Positions 36,421-44,794 of a stretch of 60,969 bases of DNA are shown in pieces (the first letter of the stretch is position 1; each line of letters opens with the position of its first letter). The notes beneath the pieces were generated by a model. The model had not been told where the DNA came from, searched no databases, and worked only from the letters and a program-made list of their open reading frames with translations. The stretch comes from Sphaerochaetaceae bacterium (GTDB lineage Bacteria > Spirochaetota > Spirochaetia > Sphaerochaetales > Sphaerochaetaceae), in the NCBI GenBank assembly GCA_028532765.1, contig JAQQAR010000006.1, forward strand, positions 1 to 60,969, given 5' to 3'. The position numbers and the translations under genes are program-made.

Positions 36421-38793
36421 CTAGATCCTGGCCCCAAGATAGGCTGCCAATCGAAGAATATCAGAGAATACACCACCGGCAGTAACTTCCCTTCCTGCTC
36501 CCGGTCCCTTGATCACCAGAGGTTGGCTCAAGTACCGGTCGGTGGTAAAACAGATCACATTATCAGTACCGCTTGCCTGGGCAAATGGGTGGTCGCTCGC
36601 ATAGCTCTTCAAGGAAGCACTGCAGTTGCCTTCTTCATCAACAATCCCGACATAGCGGAGTTTCTCTCCCTTCGCTGCAGCATCTTTGTATGCTTTTTCA
36701 ATAATAGGATCGATTGCTTCCAATCTTTCCATGAACTCACTTGGGGAGCAACCATCGAGAGACTCAGGGACCAGACTCTGGATGGGAATGTCTTCCACTT
36801 CCAGGGAGTATCCCAGCTCCCTTGCAAGAATGACCGTCTTTCGGCCTACGTCCATGCCTGAAAGGTCATCCCTTGGGTCAGGCTCAGTATAGCCCATCTC
36901 CTTTGCCTGTCTCACCAGTGAACTGAAGGGAACACTACCATCATAGCTGGAGAAGAGCCAGGCAAGCGTGCCGCTGACTATCCCCTCAATACGGTGTACG
37001 GTGTCCCCTGTCTGGACCAAGTCTTTCAAGGTCCAGATAATGGGAAGCCCTGCACCTACGGTGGTCTCATAAAGGAAACGCTTTCCTGTACGCATGGAAG
37101 TCTCCAGCAAACGCTGGTAGTACTCCATTGGAGCAGTTCCTGCCTTCTTGTTCGGGGTAATGACATGGATCCCTGACTCCAGCCATGAAACATACTGTTC
37201 AGCAAGCTTGCTGCTGGTAGTGCAGTCTATGATCAGGGAGTGCGGAAAATAGGTGGCACCAATGTGGCGGGTAAAGAGGTCCTGGTCGAGTTCAACAGCT
37301 TCCTCGTCAAAGCGTTCCTTCCAGTCTCCTGGATCGATACCATCCTGATCAAGCAACATTTTCCTTGAGTTGGCAATACCCCTGATATGAATATCGAGGC
37401 CAAACTGCTCTTTCAGCCTGGTGGTCTCCTTTGCAATCTGCTGCAGCAATGTACCCCCAATATTTCCGGGGCCAAGCAACCCAACAGAAATTGCTCGCTT
37501 GGAGAGGAAGAAGCGTGCATGCAGTGCCCGTAAGGCCTTCTTGCTGTCAATTCCCTTGATAACTGCGCTGATGTTTGTCTCGCTCGAGCCCTGTGCGATG
37601 GCAATGACATTTACCCCTGCCTTGCCCAAGGAAGAGAAAAACTTTCCAGCAACCCCTGCCTGACCTGTCATCTGCTGCCCAACCGCTGCAAGGACTGCAA
37701 GCCCGGTTTCGGCCTCAATACTCTGAATGGAGGCAGCCTCAAGCTCGGGAGCGAACTCCTTCCTTGCAGTGGCGCAGGCACGATCCGCTTCCCTCTCGGG
37801 AACAGCAAAACAGATGGAATACTCACTGGAAGCCTGACTGATAAGCACAACAGAGATGGAAGCCTTTCTCATGGCTGAGAAGAGTCGGCTGGCGATGCCA
37901 ATGACACCACTCATACCAGCCCCTTCCACATTGATCAAGGCAATGTCATGGATGATGGAGAAGCCCTTCACCCTATTTGGTTCCCTCTGGTCACCATGCT
38001 TGCTGATAACGGTTCCTGGATCTTTCTCATGTTTCCAACAGCGAAGCTGGACATCCAAAGAGGCAGCAATGGCAGGGACAAGGGCATGGGAATGAATGAT
38101 CGGAGCACCAAAGAAACTGAGCTCTGTTGCCTCTGCATAAGAGAGAGAACGGATGACCAACGCAGAAGGAACCTCCCTGTGGTCAGCATTGTGGAGCAAG
38201 GAACTATTGTTCCAGAATGTCACCCCAACCGCCTCAAGCTGTGCAGCAAGGGATGCTGCAGCGTATTCGCTTTGACCTTCCTTTACTGCCCCGTAGACAA
38301 AGAGGACTGCTTCCTCTACATGCTGTTTCTTTTGTATTTCCGAATATCCAAGAAGATTGGATGGTAGTTCATGCAAGGTTGCCCAGTGGCAGGCAAGGTC
38401 TGCGACCCAACTGTCACAGAGTGTGCTTGCATAGCGCTCCACCCCTTCACTGATCTCCTGGACCAACCAGATTGAACGAAGGATATCTTCCAAGTCTGCA
38501 AACCCTTGCTTGATTCTGTCCAGCACCTTGGTGCCCGCAGGTACTGCAAGCAGATCCTCCACCAAGGTTGTCCAACGGGTGAAACGTTGTTCCTGCATGG
38601 ACCAAAGCCTCTCATCACGTTGCTTGGCAAGATGCAAGAGGTTGGTGAGTTCGAGGTTTTCATCAGTAAATGGGGCAAGTACTACTACCTGGTGTGTCTC
38701 TCCAGAGGTGCGAAGAATTCGGATGAGCTTTTCCAAACCATCCTGTGAAATAAGATTGATGCTTTCTACTGCGTGTACCCGTATATCATTCAT
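36421..38793 (-). CDS. thrA: Aspartokinase-homoserine dehydrogenase fusion with degenerate kinase half
   Basis: The protein has 790 residues; GGAGG lies 8 nt before the ATG at 38793. The C-terminal half (about 435-790) is an intact homoserine dehydrogenase: GLLGPGNIGGTLLQQI (NAD(P) binding), NKKAGTAPMEYYQ, TTVGAGLPIIWTLKDL, EGIVSGTLAWLFS, MGYTEPDPRDDLSGMDVGRK. Two ACT domains precede it (about 275-430: VEGAGMSGVIGIASRLF..., SQASSEYSICFAVP, AQGSSETNIS). The N-terminal ~260 residues occupy the aspartokinase position but lack KFGGTSV, the GE..S motif and the TDVDG...DPR loop; only pieces such as LSYAEATELSFFGAPIIH remain. The enzyme should make homoserine but probably not aspartyl phosphate. The ACT domains may keep threonine control. 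Confidence 0.9.
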   Translation of the reverse strand: MNDIRVHAVESINLISQDGLEKLIRILRTSGETHQVVVLAPFTDENLELTNLLHLAKQRDERLWSMQEQRFTRWTTLVEDLLAVPAGTKVLDRIKQGFADLEDILRSIWLVQEISEGVERYASTLCDSWVADLACHWATLHELPSNLLGYSEIQKKQHVEEAVLFVYGAVKEGQSEYAAASLAAQLEAVGVTFWNNSSLLHNADHREVPSALVIRSLSYAEATELSFFGAPIIHSHALVPAIAASLDVQLRCWKHEKDPGTVISKHGDQREPNRVKGFSIIHDIALINVEGAGMSGVIGIASRLFSAMRKASISVVLISQASSEYSICFAVPEREADRACATARKEFAPELEAASIQSIEAETGLAVLAAVGQQMTGQAGVAGKFFSSLGKAGVNVIAIAQGSSETNISAVIKGIDSKKALRALHARFFLSKRAISVGLLGPGNIGGTLLQQIAKETTRLKEQFGLDIHIRGIANSRKMLLDQDGIDPGDWKERFDEEAVELDQDLFTRHIGATYFPHSLIIDCTTSSKLAEQYVSWLESGIHVITPNKKAGTAPMEYYQRLLETSMRTGKRFLYETTVGAGLPIIWTLKDLVQTGDTVHRIEGIVSGTLAWLFSSYDGSVPFSSLVRQAKEMGYTEPDPRDDLSGMDVGRKTVILARELGYSLEVEDIPIQSLVPESLDGCSPSEFMERLEAIDPIIEKAYKDAAAKGEKLRYVGIVDEEGNCSASLKSYASDHPFAQASGTDNVICFTTDRYLSQPLVIKGPGAGREVTAGGVFSDILRLAAYLGARI

Positions 38794-38861
38794 TACCACC
38801 ACCTCCGAGAAAAATTCAACATAGTGAACAAAAGACTGAAAATTGGTCTTGCAAAATTATA

Positions 38862-38887
38862 CAAAAAGAGCCCAATGCTGGGCTCTT
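38862..38887 (-). terminator. Intrinsic terminator after rpmB
   Basis: Read on the minus strand, AAGAGCCCA and TGGGCTCTT form a 9-bp stem around a 4-nt loop, followed by TTTTG. It separates rpmB from the threonine genes. A TATAAT at 38861-38856 directly behind it could be the -10 box of the thrA promoter, but no good -35 box is seen. Confidence 0.8.
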
Positions 38888-38914
38888 CTGGTAATCGAGA
38901 TGACGTGCGTATGG

Positions 38915-39145
38915 TTATACGAGCTTCTCGATCTTACCGCTCCGCAAGCAACGTGTGCAAACTTTAATGGTACGGGGAGTTCCCTTGACCAAAGTTTTCA
39001 CTGACACGATGTTGGGGCGGAAAACGCGCTTTGTGGTAACACCAATGTGCTGACCAACACCGCCATGCTTCTTGGCTTGTCCTTTTCTCGGAACACTATT
39101 TCCTGCAACCGTTCCTTTTCCGCAAATCTCACATCTACGAGCCAT
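38915..39145 (-). CDS. rpmB: 50S ribosomal protein L28, zinc-binding form
   Basis: The protein has 76 residues from ATG 39145 (MARRCEICGKG). It is part of the large ribosomal subunit. Two CxxC pairs (CEIC near the start, CTRC near the end) mark the zinc-containing version. KKHGGVGQHIGVTTKRVFRPN is the usual L28 core. It is transcribed alone, with its own terminator at 38862-38887. Confidence 0.95.
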   Translation of the reverse strand: MARRCEICGKGTVAGNSVPRKGQAKKHGGVGQHIGVTTKRVFRPNIVSVKTLVKGTPRTIKVCTRCLRSGKIEKLV

Positions 39146-39381
39146 AGCTATATCCACCTTATCCTTAATAATTCATTCGTTGGCCGAACTAGGGCCTGTC
39201 GAAATCACGCATCACCTTGTCCAGGCAAGCCCTTGCCCGTGAGCAGTAGTACAAGGGTGTCGTACAAATAGACTTCAACCTTAGCCAAATTACCAGATAA
39301 CAGCTTTTGTGTAAAGACAAAGGCATCATCTTTTCTGTTTTTTCCCTTGCTGAGGCTTATCTCCTTCAGTATGCTACACCC

Positions 39382-39828
39382 ATGGAGAACTATTACATCC
39401 TTCGATTGGGCAAGGAGCTGAGAAGAAACCTGAAACTATTCAGGGACAGTTTATATAAACAACATGGAAACCCCAGTTTGCTTGCACTGGAAGCATGCAT
39501 TATTCTTGGCCCGGCTGACAAGCAGGAGGCCCTGCCTTTTGTCGATTGTCCACATCTTCCTCTCTCTACACTTGGCGCAGCGTCCTACCAATCAGGCCAT
39601 TTGCATCTTCCCATTCCAGGCACACCGTTTACAAAGATTCGCAAGCAATTGGAAACAGACTACCCGTATGATGGTATCTATCTTGGTGAGATGGAGACAA
39701 CATTTCCTGTTGAACCATTTATGGTCAAGGATGTGTCACTAGCCATTCTCACAATCCAGAGAGAAGGAGAGCTTATCACTTGGAATGTTTCTTCAGAAAA
39801 GCATCTCGACTCGGGCAGACATCACTGA
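39382..39828 (+). CDS. Hypothetical protein
   Basis: The protein has 148 residues from ATG 39382 (MENYYILRLGKELRR); the frame is open back to 39307, and no ribosome site is clear for either. The sequence has a balanced composition and an ILGPADKQEALPF stretch that recalls the 2'-5' RNA ligase-like phosphodiesterases. The two H-x-T/S motifs of that family are not seen, so I do not assign it. It overlaps the 3' end of nth by 53 bp in the opposite direction, which is unusual and leaves the extent uncertain. Confidence 0.5.
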   Translation: MENYYILRLGKELRRNLKLFRDSLYKQHGNPSLLALEACIILGPADKQEALPFVDCPHLPLSTLGAASYQSGHLHLPIPGTPFTKIRKQLETDYPYDGIYLGEMETTFPVEPFMVKDVSLAILTIQREGELITWNVSSEKHLDSGRHH

Positions 39829-40417
39829 ACGGACAATCCTCACAACTTGGTTTCTTTGCATGGCAGGTCGTTCTCCCAAACAGGTTGGCTGTCATGGAAA
39901 AGCGATAATGATACTCCGGGGCCAAGAGAGAAGATACTTCCCTCTCAATTTTCTCCGGGTCCTTGGTTGAAACCAACCCAAGCCGGTTCACGACCCTTCC
40001 AAAATGTGTGTCGACAATAATGGCCGGCTTACCATAGATGTCACCCAGCACACAGCTGGCTGTCTTTCTCCCCACTCCAGGAAGCTTGACCAACTCTTCC
40101 ATGGTTTCAGGAAGTCCGCCATCTCCGAGTGCCTGTGCACAGGCAATGATGTTCTTTGCCTTGTTTCGATAGAAACCGGTGGGAAAGATGATTTCTTCCA
40201 CATCTTCCCTCTTTGCCTTGGCAAGGGAAGGAGCATCGGGGTAGTGGGCAAACAACGTTCGCACCACTGCATTGACGGTTCGGTCAGTTGTCTGGGCAGA
40301 AAGGATGACACTGATCAGGAATCTGAAGGGGTCACGCTGCTCCAGAAACTGAATATCTTCTGGAAGGAGCGTGTCCAATCGTTCGTATATCAAACTTGCG
40401 TATGTATTCTTATCCAT
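39776..40417 (-). CDS. nth: Endonuclease III (DNA glycosylase/AP lyase)
   Basis: The protein has 213 residues, normal for Nth. It removes oxidised pyrimidines and nicks abasic sites in base-excision repair. SVILSAQTTDRTVNA, the helix-hairpin-helix LPGVGRKTASCVLG with catalytic Lys, and VDTHFGRVVNRLG with catalytic Asp are present. The C-terminal 4Fe-4S ligands fit C-x6-C-x2-C-x5-C (CHAKKPSCEDCPFSDVC). It starts 60 bp left of the tRNA-Pro gene, which runs the other way. Confidence 0.95.
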   Translation of the reverse strand: MDKNTYASLIYERLDTLLPEDIQFLEQRDPFRFLISVILSAQTTDRTVNAVVRTLFAHYPDAPSLAKAKREDVEEIIFPTGFYRNKAKNIIACAQALGDGGLPETMEELVKLPGVGRKTASCVLGDIYGKPAIIVDTHFGRVVNRLGLVSTKDPEKIEREVSSLLAPEYHYRFSMTANLFGRTTCHAKKPSCEDCPFSDVCPSRDAFLKKHSK

Positions 40418-40477
40418 ATTTCTGTATCCTACCCCCTTGACGCTTTCAAGCTCAAGTGCGTATACTCCAAAAAGTTT

Positions 40478-40550
40478 CGGGGCGTAGCCCAGTGGCTAGG
40501 GCACCTGCTTTGGGAGCAGGATATCGAAGGTTCGAGTCCTTTCGCCCCGA
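40478..40550 (+). tRNA. tRNA-Pro (anticodon TGG)
   Basis: A 73-nt cloverleaf. Acceptor CGGGGCG pairs with CGCCCCG, discriminator A. The anticodon stem CCTGC/GCAGG encloses TTTGGGA with TGG as anticodon. The T-loop is GGTTCGAGTCC. CCA is not encoded. A terminator follows at 40559. Confidence 0.95.
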
Positions 40551-40558
40551 TCTACTTA

Positions 40559-40591
40559 GGACGAATTGAGTTTCTCAGTTCGTCCTTTTTT
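40559..40591 (+). terminator. Terminator of tRNA-Pro
   Basis: GGACGAATTGAG and CTCAGTTCGTCC pair over 12 bp (one G-T) with a TTT loop, followed by six T residues. It lies 8 bp after the tRNA. Confidence 0.9.
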
Positions 40592-40697
40592 GTATCCCGA
40601 GGCCAACCCAGGGGCCAGTCTACGGTAACCGAATTCACACAACAAAAATCAATTCAATTTGTTTCACCAGGTAGAATAGTGAAACACAATATATTCC

Positions 40698-41336
40698 TTA
40701 CAGTTGCTTCAGGAGCCACTGGTCAAGAAACTCCAATTGTTCAGGAGTATGGAACCAATGCTCCCCTTCTTCAAAGACGGTGAGTGCAGCATTATGAGAA
40801 TTGACGAAGGAATCGACGGTATCCCTGGAGGTCAACGTATCGTGTCCTGCATAGAGTACAGAGGTCGGAATTTCCCATTTGATGGGGTTTTTTCGAACAA
40901 ATTGAAGATAATCCCACGAAAGTGTTTCCCCAAATTCCGTGTGAATTTCCTTTTTCTTCTGCAACTCTGCCTCAGTAATACCTGCCCAAGTGATCATATC
41001 GGTTATAAGCTGTTCCATGGAAAGAATGGGAGAGATGAATAGGGCTTTATCAATAGGTTTTCCCTGCAATGCGTGCATGGAGAAGTAACACCCAATGCTG
41101 TTAGCAAGAAGCGTAACCTGGGAATAATCCCTTGCAAGTAATGTGAAGGAGGTTTCCAGGAGAGGCTTTGAACCCCATGGAGTAAAGCTTGTAAGATCTT
41201 CTTTGCTCTGGCCATGCCCTGGTAGGTCGATGGCATATCCATCATATCCTTTAGTCTGAAGTAATGGTTTCAGACGATCTAGTTCTTCCTTGCTGCCATG
41301 TTTGCCGTGTATGTAGAGAACTGCTTTTTCTTTCAT
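40698..41336 (-). CDS. Small alpha/beta hydrolase
   Basis: The protein has 212 residues. HGKHGSKEEL is the oxyanion-hole region, YDGYAIDLPGHGQS the strand-4 loop, and LLANSIGCYFS the nucleophile elbow, with Ser in N-S-I-G in place of the usual G-x-S-x-G. Asp in YAGHDTLTS and His in EGEHWFHTPE complete the triad. Substrate unknown; the size suggests a small esterase. Its ATG overlaps the stop of the nitroreductase gene (ATGA at 41333-41336), so the two are translationally coupled. Confidence 0.85.
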   Translation of the reverse strand: MKEKAVLYIHGKHGSKEELDRLKPLLQTKGYDGYAIDLPGHGQSKEDLTSFTPWGSKPLLETSFTLLARDYSQVTLLANSIGCYFSMHALQGKPIDKALFISPILSMEQLITDMITWAGITEAELQKKKEIHTEFGETLSWDYLQFVRKNPIKWEIPTSVLYAGHDTLTSRDTVDSFVNSHNAALTVFEEGEHWFHTPEQLEFLDQWLLKQL

Positions 41337-42079
41337 GTGGTTATCTCGTATTGCGCTGTGAGGTTCTTCTCAAGATCACTATGTTCAAACATGAGGGATC
41401 TTGTACAGACAAGACCTCCATGTTCCATACAGAGTTCAAGTATATAAAGAAATATACCTATGTCGATCTGGTTGTAGTATGAGACGCTACCCTCTGGCAT
41501 AATTCCACGCTTCCCTTTCCTAATATAACGATACACGGAAAGTGTTTTCTTTTCGCAGGAAACATACCATGGCTGGCTGTTACATGCACTGGGGGAGAAT
41601 CGTGCAATATTCAAGATTTCATCAAAGCCTTCGCCTTCCCTGATTTCTGCGAGCATATTTCTCTTAGCCTTGATCATATCCTTACGGAATGTTTTTGGCG
41701 GCATTTTTGCAAAGGCTATCATTATGACATACTCAAGCCCAGAGTGGTTCTTCTCTTTTGGCTTCCCGATCCCATACCAGAGAGCACCGATATCTCTCGA
41801 GGCCAGGTAGAGATCGATCTGTTCCCCGATATAGCCAATATTCTCCAGGTACCCTTCCTTCTTTTCACTGTAGAACAGGATGCAGTGGGTTTCCCCTCTT
41901 CTGCAGGTTGTCTCATTGGCCGGAACAATCTTCGTTGCAACCTTAATACCACCGACAAGAGGCTTGCACGCACCTAAGGCTGTATTGATCTCTTCTATCT
42001 CCTCATCTGTAAGTGGGCGCTCTATGCCACGAAAAAGATGAAAGGACTTCCGCTTATGAATCATGTCATACTGCCACAT
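41333..42079 (-). CDS. Nitroreductase-family protein
   Basis: The protein has 248 residues from ATG 42079, which has AAGGA 7 nt upstream; a frame extending to 42133 lacks a usable ribosome site. IHKRKSFHLFRG opens like FMN-dependent nitroreductases, and IGEQIDLYLASRDIGALWYG and ARFSPSACNSQPW are further family landmarks. The order suggests the 'TM nitroreductase' subgroup, in which two half domains occur in one chain. It likely reduces nitro or quinone compounds with NAD(P)H. It is the first gene of a two-gene unit with the hydrolase. Confidence 0.8.
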   Translation of the reverse strand: MWQYDMIHKRKSFHLFRGIERPLTDEEIEEINTALGACKPLVGGIKVATKIVPANETTCRRGETHCILFYSEKKEGYLENIGYIGEQIDLYLASRDIGALWYGIGKPKEKNHSGLEYVIMIAFAKMPPKTFRKDMIKAKRNMLAEIREGEGFDEILNIARFSPSACNSQPWYVSCEKKTLSVYRYIRKGKRGIMPEGSVSYYNQIDIGIFLYILELCMEHGGLVCTRSLMFEHSDLEKNLTAQYEITT

Positions 42080-42336
42080 GTACTCATCCTTGTAATAATG
42101 AATCGGGAGAATGCAATTTCTACACTCAATCATCCCTTGCTAACCCTATCATAGGTTCATAGCCTAGACAAAACTGAATTTTAAACTTCTTCATCCATTA
42201 TTCAAAGCTAAAATTTTAATATTCCTATATAGTATATTGTTTTAATTAAATTTCTTCTGATATGTATCTCAATTATTTCAGTTGATTATCAATATTTTCT
42301 CTTTACAATTGCTACAAATCATATAAACTATATACG

Positions 42337-42361
42337 TATATTCGAACGTTGTTCCTATATA
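42337..42361. promoter_or_regulatory. Imperfect palindrome, candidate IclR operator
   Basis: A 25-bp imperfect palindrome: TATATTCGAAC (42337-42347), GTT, GTTCCTATATA (42351-42361). The core is GAAC-N3-GTTC and the arms match except for two positions. It is 20 bp before the GTG of the IclR-type gene. IclR-family proteins bind such sites to control themselves and their operon; the assignment is inferred from position. Confidence 0.5.
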
Positions 42362-42380
42362 CGAATACAGGAGATACACT

Positions 42381-43169
42381 GTGGCTGGACCTTTGCATCG
42401 TACAACATCAAGAATCTTGGATATCCTAGAGCAGGTAGCACAGGCTCAGGGAATAACACTCTCTGAACTTTCTCGCATCCTTGCAATACCTAAAAGCAGC
42501 CTTCATCCATTGGTGAATACACTTTCAGAGAGAAAATACCTCAGCTACAACAAGCTTGAAGAGAGGTATTATCCAGGTGAAAATCTTTTCGTCCTTGGTA
42601 ACAAATACATCAGCAATTCTGACATTCTGGATAAAATCAAATCCATCTTGCTCAACATCAACGAAAAGACAGAAGAGACGTTGTACTTCGGTGTCCTCTC
42701 CAATCTTGATGTGTTGTATCTAGAGAAAATGGAGCTTCATTCAAAGTTTCGTGTAGTCTCAAATCCTGGAAATAAATTGCCTGCCTACAGCACAGGTTAT
42801 GGGAAGGCACTCTTAAGCCAGTTTACACCTGAAGAAATCTGTACATTTTATCCAAATGGTACATTACCCCCTATAACAGACCACACAGTAGCCAATGTTG
42901 AAGCACTCAATGCACAGCTAGAGGAGATTCGAAAGAATGGATTTAGTTATGAAATTGAAGAATCAACTGTAGGAATAAGATGCATAGCCGTCCCGATACA
43001 GGTGGATGGAGAGACCTTGGCAGGAATGAGCTTGGCAGTACCGGTTTTTAGGTACACAGAAGAAAAGGAACTGCAATTCAAACAGCTGCTTCAAGAAGCA
43101 AAAGTGCAGATTGAAAGAATTATTGCAGAAGATAGAAAACATTGGATTTATAGTAAAGGAAAGATGTAG
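42381..43169 (+). CDS. IclR-family transcriptional regulator (KdgR-like)
   Basis: The protein has 262 residues and starts at GTG with GGAG 7 nt upstream. The N-terminal winged helix reads SRILDILEQVAQAQGITLSE..., AIPKSSLHPLVNTL. The C-terminal effector domain includes KLPAYSTGYGKALLSQ and IRCIAVPIQVDGETLAGMSLAVP. Its stop overlaps the kinase start by one base, so it heads the operon. By context it should respond to 2-keto-3-deoxygluconate or a related sugar acid, as KdgR does. A palindrome at 42337-42361 may be its site. Confidence 0.9.
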   Translation: MAGPLHRTTSRILDILEQVAQAQGITLSELSRILAIPKSSLHPLVNTLSERKYLSYNKLEERYYPGENLFVLGNKYISNSDILDKIKSILLNINEKTEETLYFGVLSNLDVLYLEKMELHSKFRVVSNPGNKLPAYSTGYGKALLSQFTPEEICTFYPNGTLPPITDHTVANVEALNAQLEEIRKNGFSYEIEESTVGIRCIAVPIQVDGETLAGMSLAVPVFRYTEEKELQFKQLLQEAKVQIERIIAEDRKHWIYSKGKM

Positions 43170-44119
43170 TGAGTAAGGATGTAATAACCTTGGGAGAAAG
43201 TCTTGTAGCATTCATCCCAGATACCCATACAAAGTTAAGATATGTCCATCAATTTGGAAAAGTTGTGGTTGGAGCAGAAAGCAATGTAGCCGTTGGCCTT
43301 GCAAAGCTTGGCTTTTCTACCGGCTGGGTAAGCAAGGTAGGCAATGATGAATTTGGGCAATTTATGATCAGGGAACTCAAAGCCGAAGGGGTGGATACGT
43401 CCTCTGTTATTATCAGTGACGAAGGCCCAACTGCAATAATGTTCAAACAGTTCTCCAATGCTTTGGATACTTCAGTGTTTTACTACCGTACAGGGTCTGC
43501 TGCTAGTACGATGCATAAGGATTCTATCGACTGGGAATATATGAAAGAGACAAGAATCATTCATATTTCTGGCATCACCTCTGCCATCAGCGAAAGCTGT
43601 AGGGATTTGGTTGAAGCAGTGTTCGCGTTTGCAAAACAAGAACACTTGTTAGTCAGCTTTGACCCGAATATTCGTCGGAAACTCATGACTGAAGAGGAAG
43701 CCAGAAACATCCTTGCTCCACTTCTCTTCCGTGCTGATATTGTACTGCTTGGAGAAGATGAAGGTCGTGTATTGCTTGGGACTGAAAATCCTGAGGAGAT
43801 AGCAAAAATCTTACTTGAGAATGGTTGTAGCTACATTGGCGTCAAACAAGGAAGCCATGGAGCTTATGTTGCTGACAGCACTAATGGCTTCTTCATCGAC
43901 CCCTATCAGGTAAAAGTGGTAGACACCATTGGTGCAGGAGATGCATTCAATACTGGTTTTCTTGCAGGTCTATTGGATGACCAACCGATCGATAGATGTG
44001 GAAACATGGGAGCTTTACTTGGAGCTTTAGCTGTCAGTAGCCATGGTGACGTTGAAGGCCTACCTGACGGAAAGACGTTTCATCAGCTTATGGACAACAA
44101 AAAGGAGATTCATCGATGA
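43169..44119 (+). CDS. kdgK: PfkB-family sugar kinase, probable 2-keto-3-deoxygluconate kinase
   Basis: The protein has 316 residues from a GTG overlapping the regulator stop. ITLGESLVAFIPD and VGAESNVAVGLAKLGFSTG are the N-terminal ribokinase-fold motifs; VVDTIGAGDAFNTGFLAGL holds the anion hole and catalytic Asp. It should phosphorylate 2-keto-3-deoxygluconate at C6 with ATP. The substrate is inferred from the next gene, which cleaves the product. The stop overlaps that gene (ATGA). Confidence 0.88.
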   Translation: MSKDVITLGESLVAFIPDTHTKLRYVHQFGKVVVGAESNVAVGLAKLGFSTGWVSKVGNDEFGQFMIRELKAEGVDTSSVIISDEGPTAIMFKQFSNALDTSVFYYRTGSAASTMHKDSIDWEYMKETRIIHISGITSAISESCRDLVEAVFAFAKQEHLLVSFDPNIRRKLMTEEEARNILAPLLFRADIVLLGEDEGRVLLGTENPEEIAKILLENGCSYIGVKQGSHGAYVADSTNGFFIDPYQVKVVDTIGAGDAFNTGFLAGLLDDQPIDRCGNMGALLGALAVSSHGDVEGLPDGKTFHQLMDNKKEIHR

Positions 44120-44751
44120 GTAAAGCAGATACAGTATTACAAATAATTGGTGAGACAAAAGTAATCTCCATTATCAGGGGCATTGAAGGTAAAGATGCAG
44201 AGACTCTCATCAAAGCCCTACAGGATGGAGGGATTAATACACTTGAGATTACAATGAATACTCCTTCTGCACTTTCAATCATTGAAAAGGCAAGCGCTAT
44301 CGATGGCCTGACAGTTGGTGCTGGTACCGTGCTTACCCAGGAAATGGCGAAACAGAGTATTGAGGCAGGGGCGCAATTCGTTCTATCTCCTTCGCTTGAT
44401 CTCAAGGTCATCGAGTACTGTCTCGAGCATCAAGTCTTACCCGTACCAGGTGTCTTAACACCTACCGAACTCTATACAGCCTTTTCACATGGAGCAGAAC
44501 TCCTAAAAATTTTTCCCGCTGGTTCATTGGGTCCTCAATATATCAAAGATCTGCTGGGCCCTTTCAAAGGCATGAAATTACTTCCTGTTGGTGGTGTTTC
44601 GCTAGAAAACACCTCAGCATTCATGCGCTCAGGAGCATACGCTGTTGGCGTTGGTTCGTTCTTGGCAAACTTTGAGCTTGCTAGAGCTGGGGATTGGAAA
44701 ACAATAACGGAACGTGCCAAACAATTTATTAAGGAAGCTCATAATGTGTAA
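44116..44751 (+). CDS. eda: 2-dehydro-3-deoxyphosphogluconate (KDPG) aldolase
   Basis: The protein has 211 residues. It splits KDPG into pyruvate and glyceraldehyde 3-phosphate. NTLEITMNTPSAL holds the conserved Glu, VGAGTVLTQEMA follows, FVLSPSLD and PGVLTPTEL shape the pocket, and LKIFPAGSLGPQYIKDL has the Schiff-base Lys. It overlaps the kinase by four bases and is followed after 43 bp by the transporter genes. Confidence 0.92.
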   Translation: MSKADTVLQIIGETKVISIIRGIEGKDAETLIKALQDGGINTLEITMNTPSALSIIEKASAIDGLTVGAGTVLTQEMAKQSIEAGAQFVLSPSLDLKVIEYCLEHQVLPVPGVLTPTELYTAFSHGAELLKIFPAGSLGPQYIKDLLGPFKGMKLLPVGGVSLENTSAFMRSGAYAVGVGSFLANFELARAGDWKTITERAKQFIKEAHNV

Positions 44752-44794
44752 ATTCGCAGGAATGCGAAGCAAATAAAAGAAGAGAGGTGTAATC

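Noticed and set aside
38803..38861. Threonine attenuator with leader peptide before thrA
   Set aside because: The space is too short; no leader frame rich in Thr or Ile codons is seen, and the AAGAC/GTCTT stem is weak.
40004..40783. Plus-strand frame of 259 codons across nth and tRNA-Pro
   Set aside because: It runs through the tRNA and terminator and is antisense to endonuclease III.
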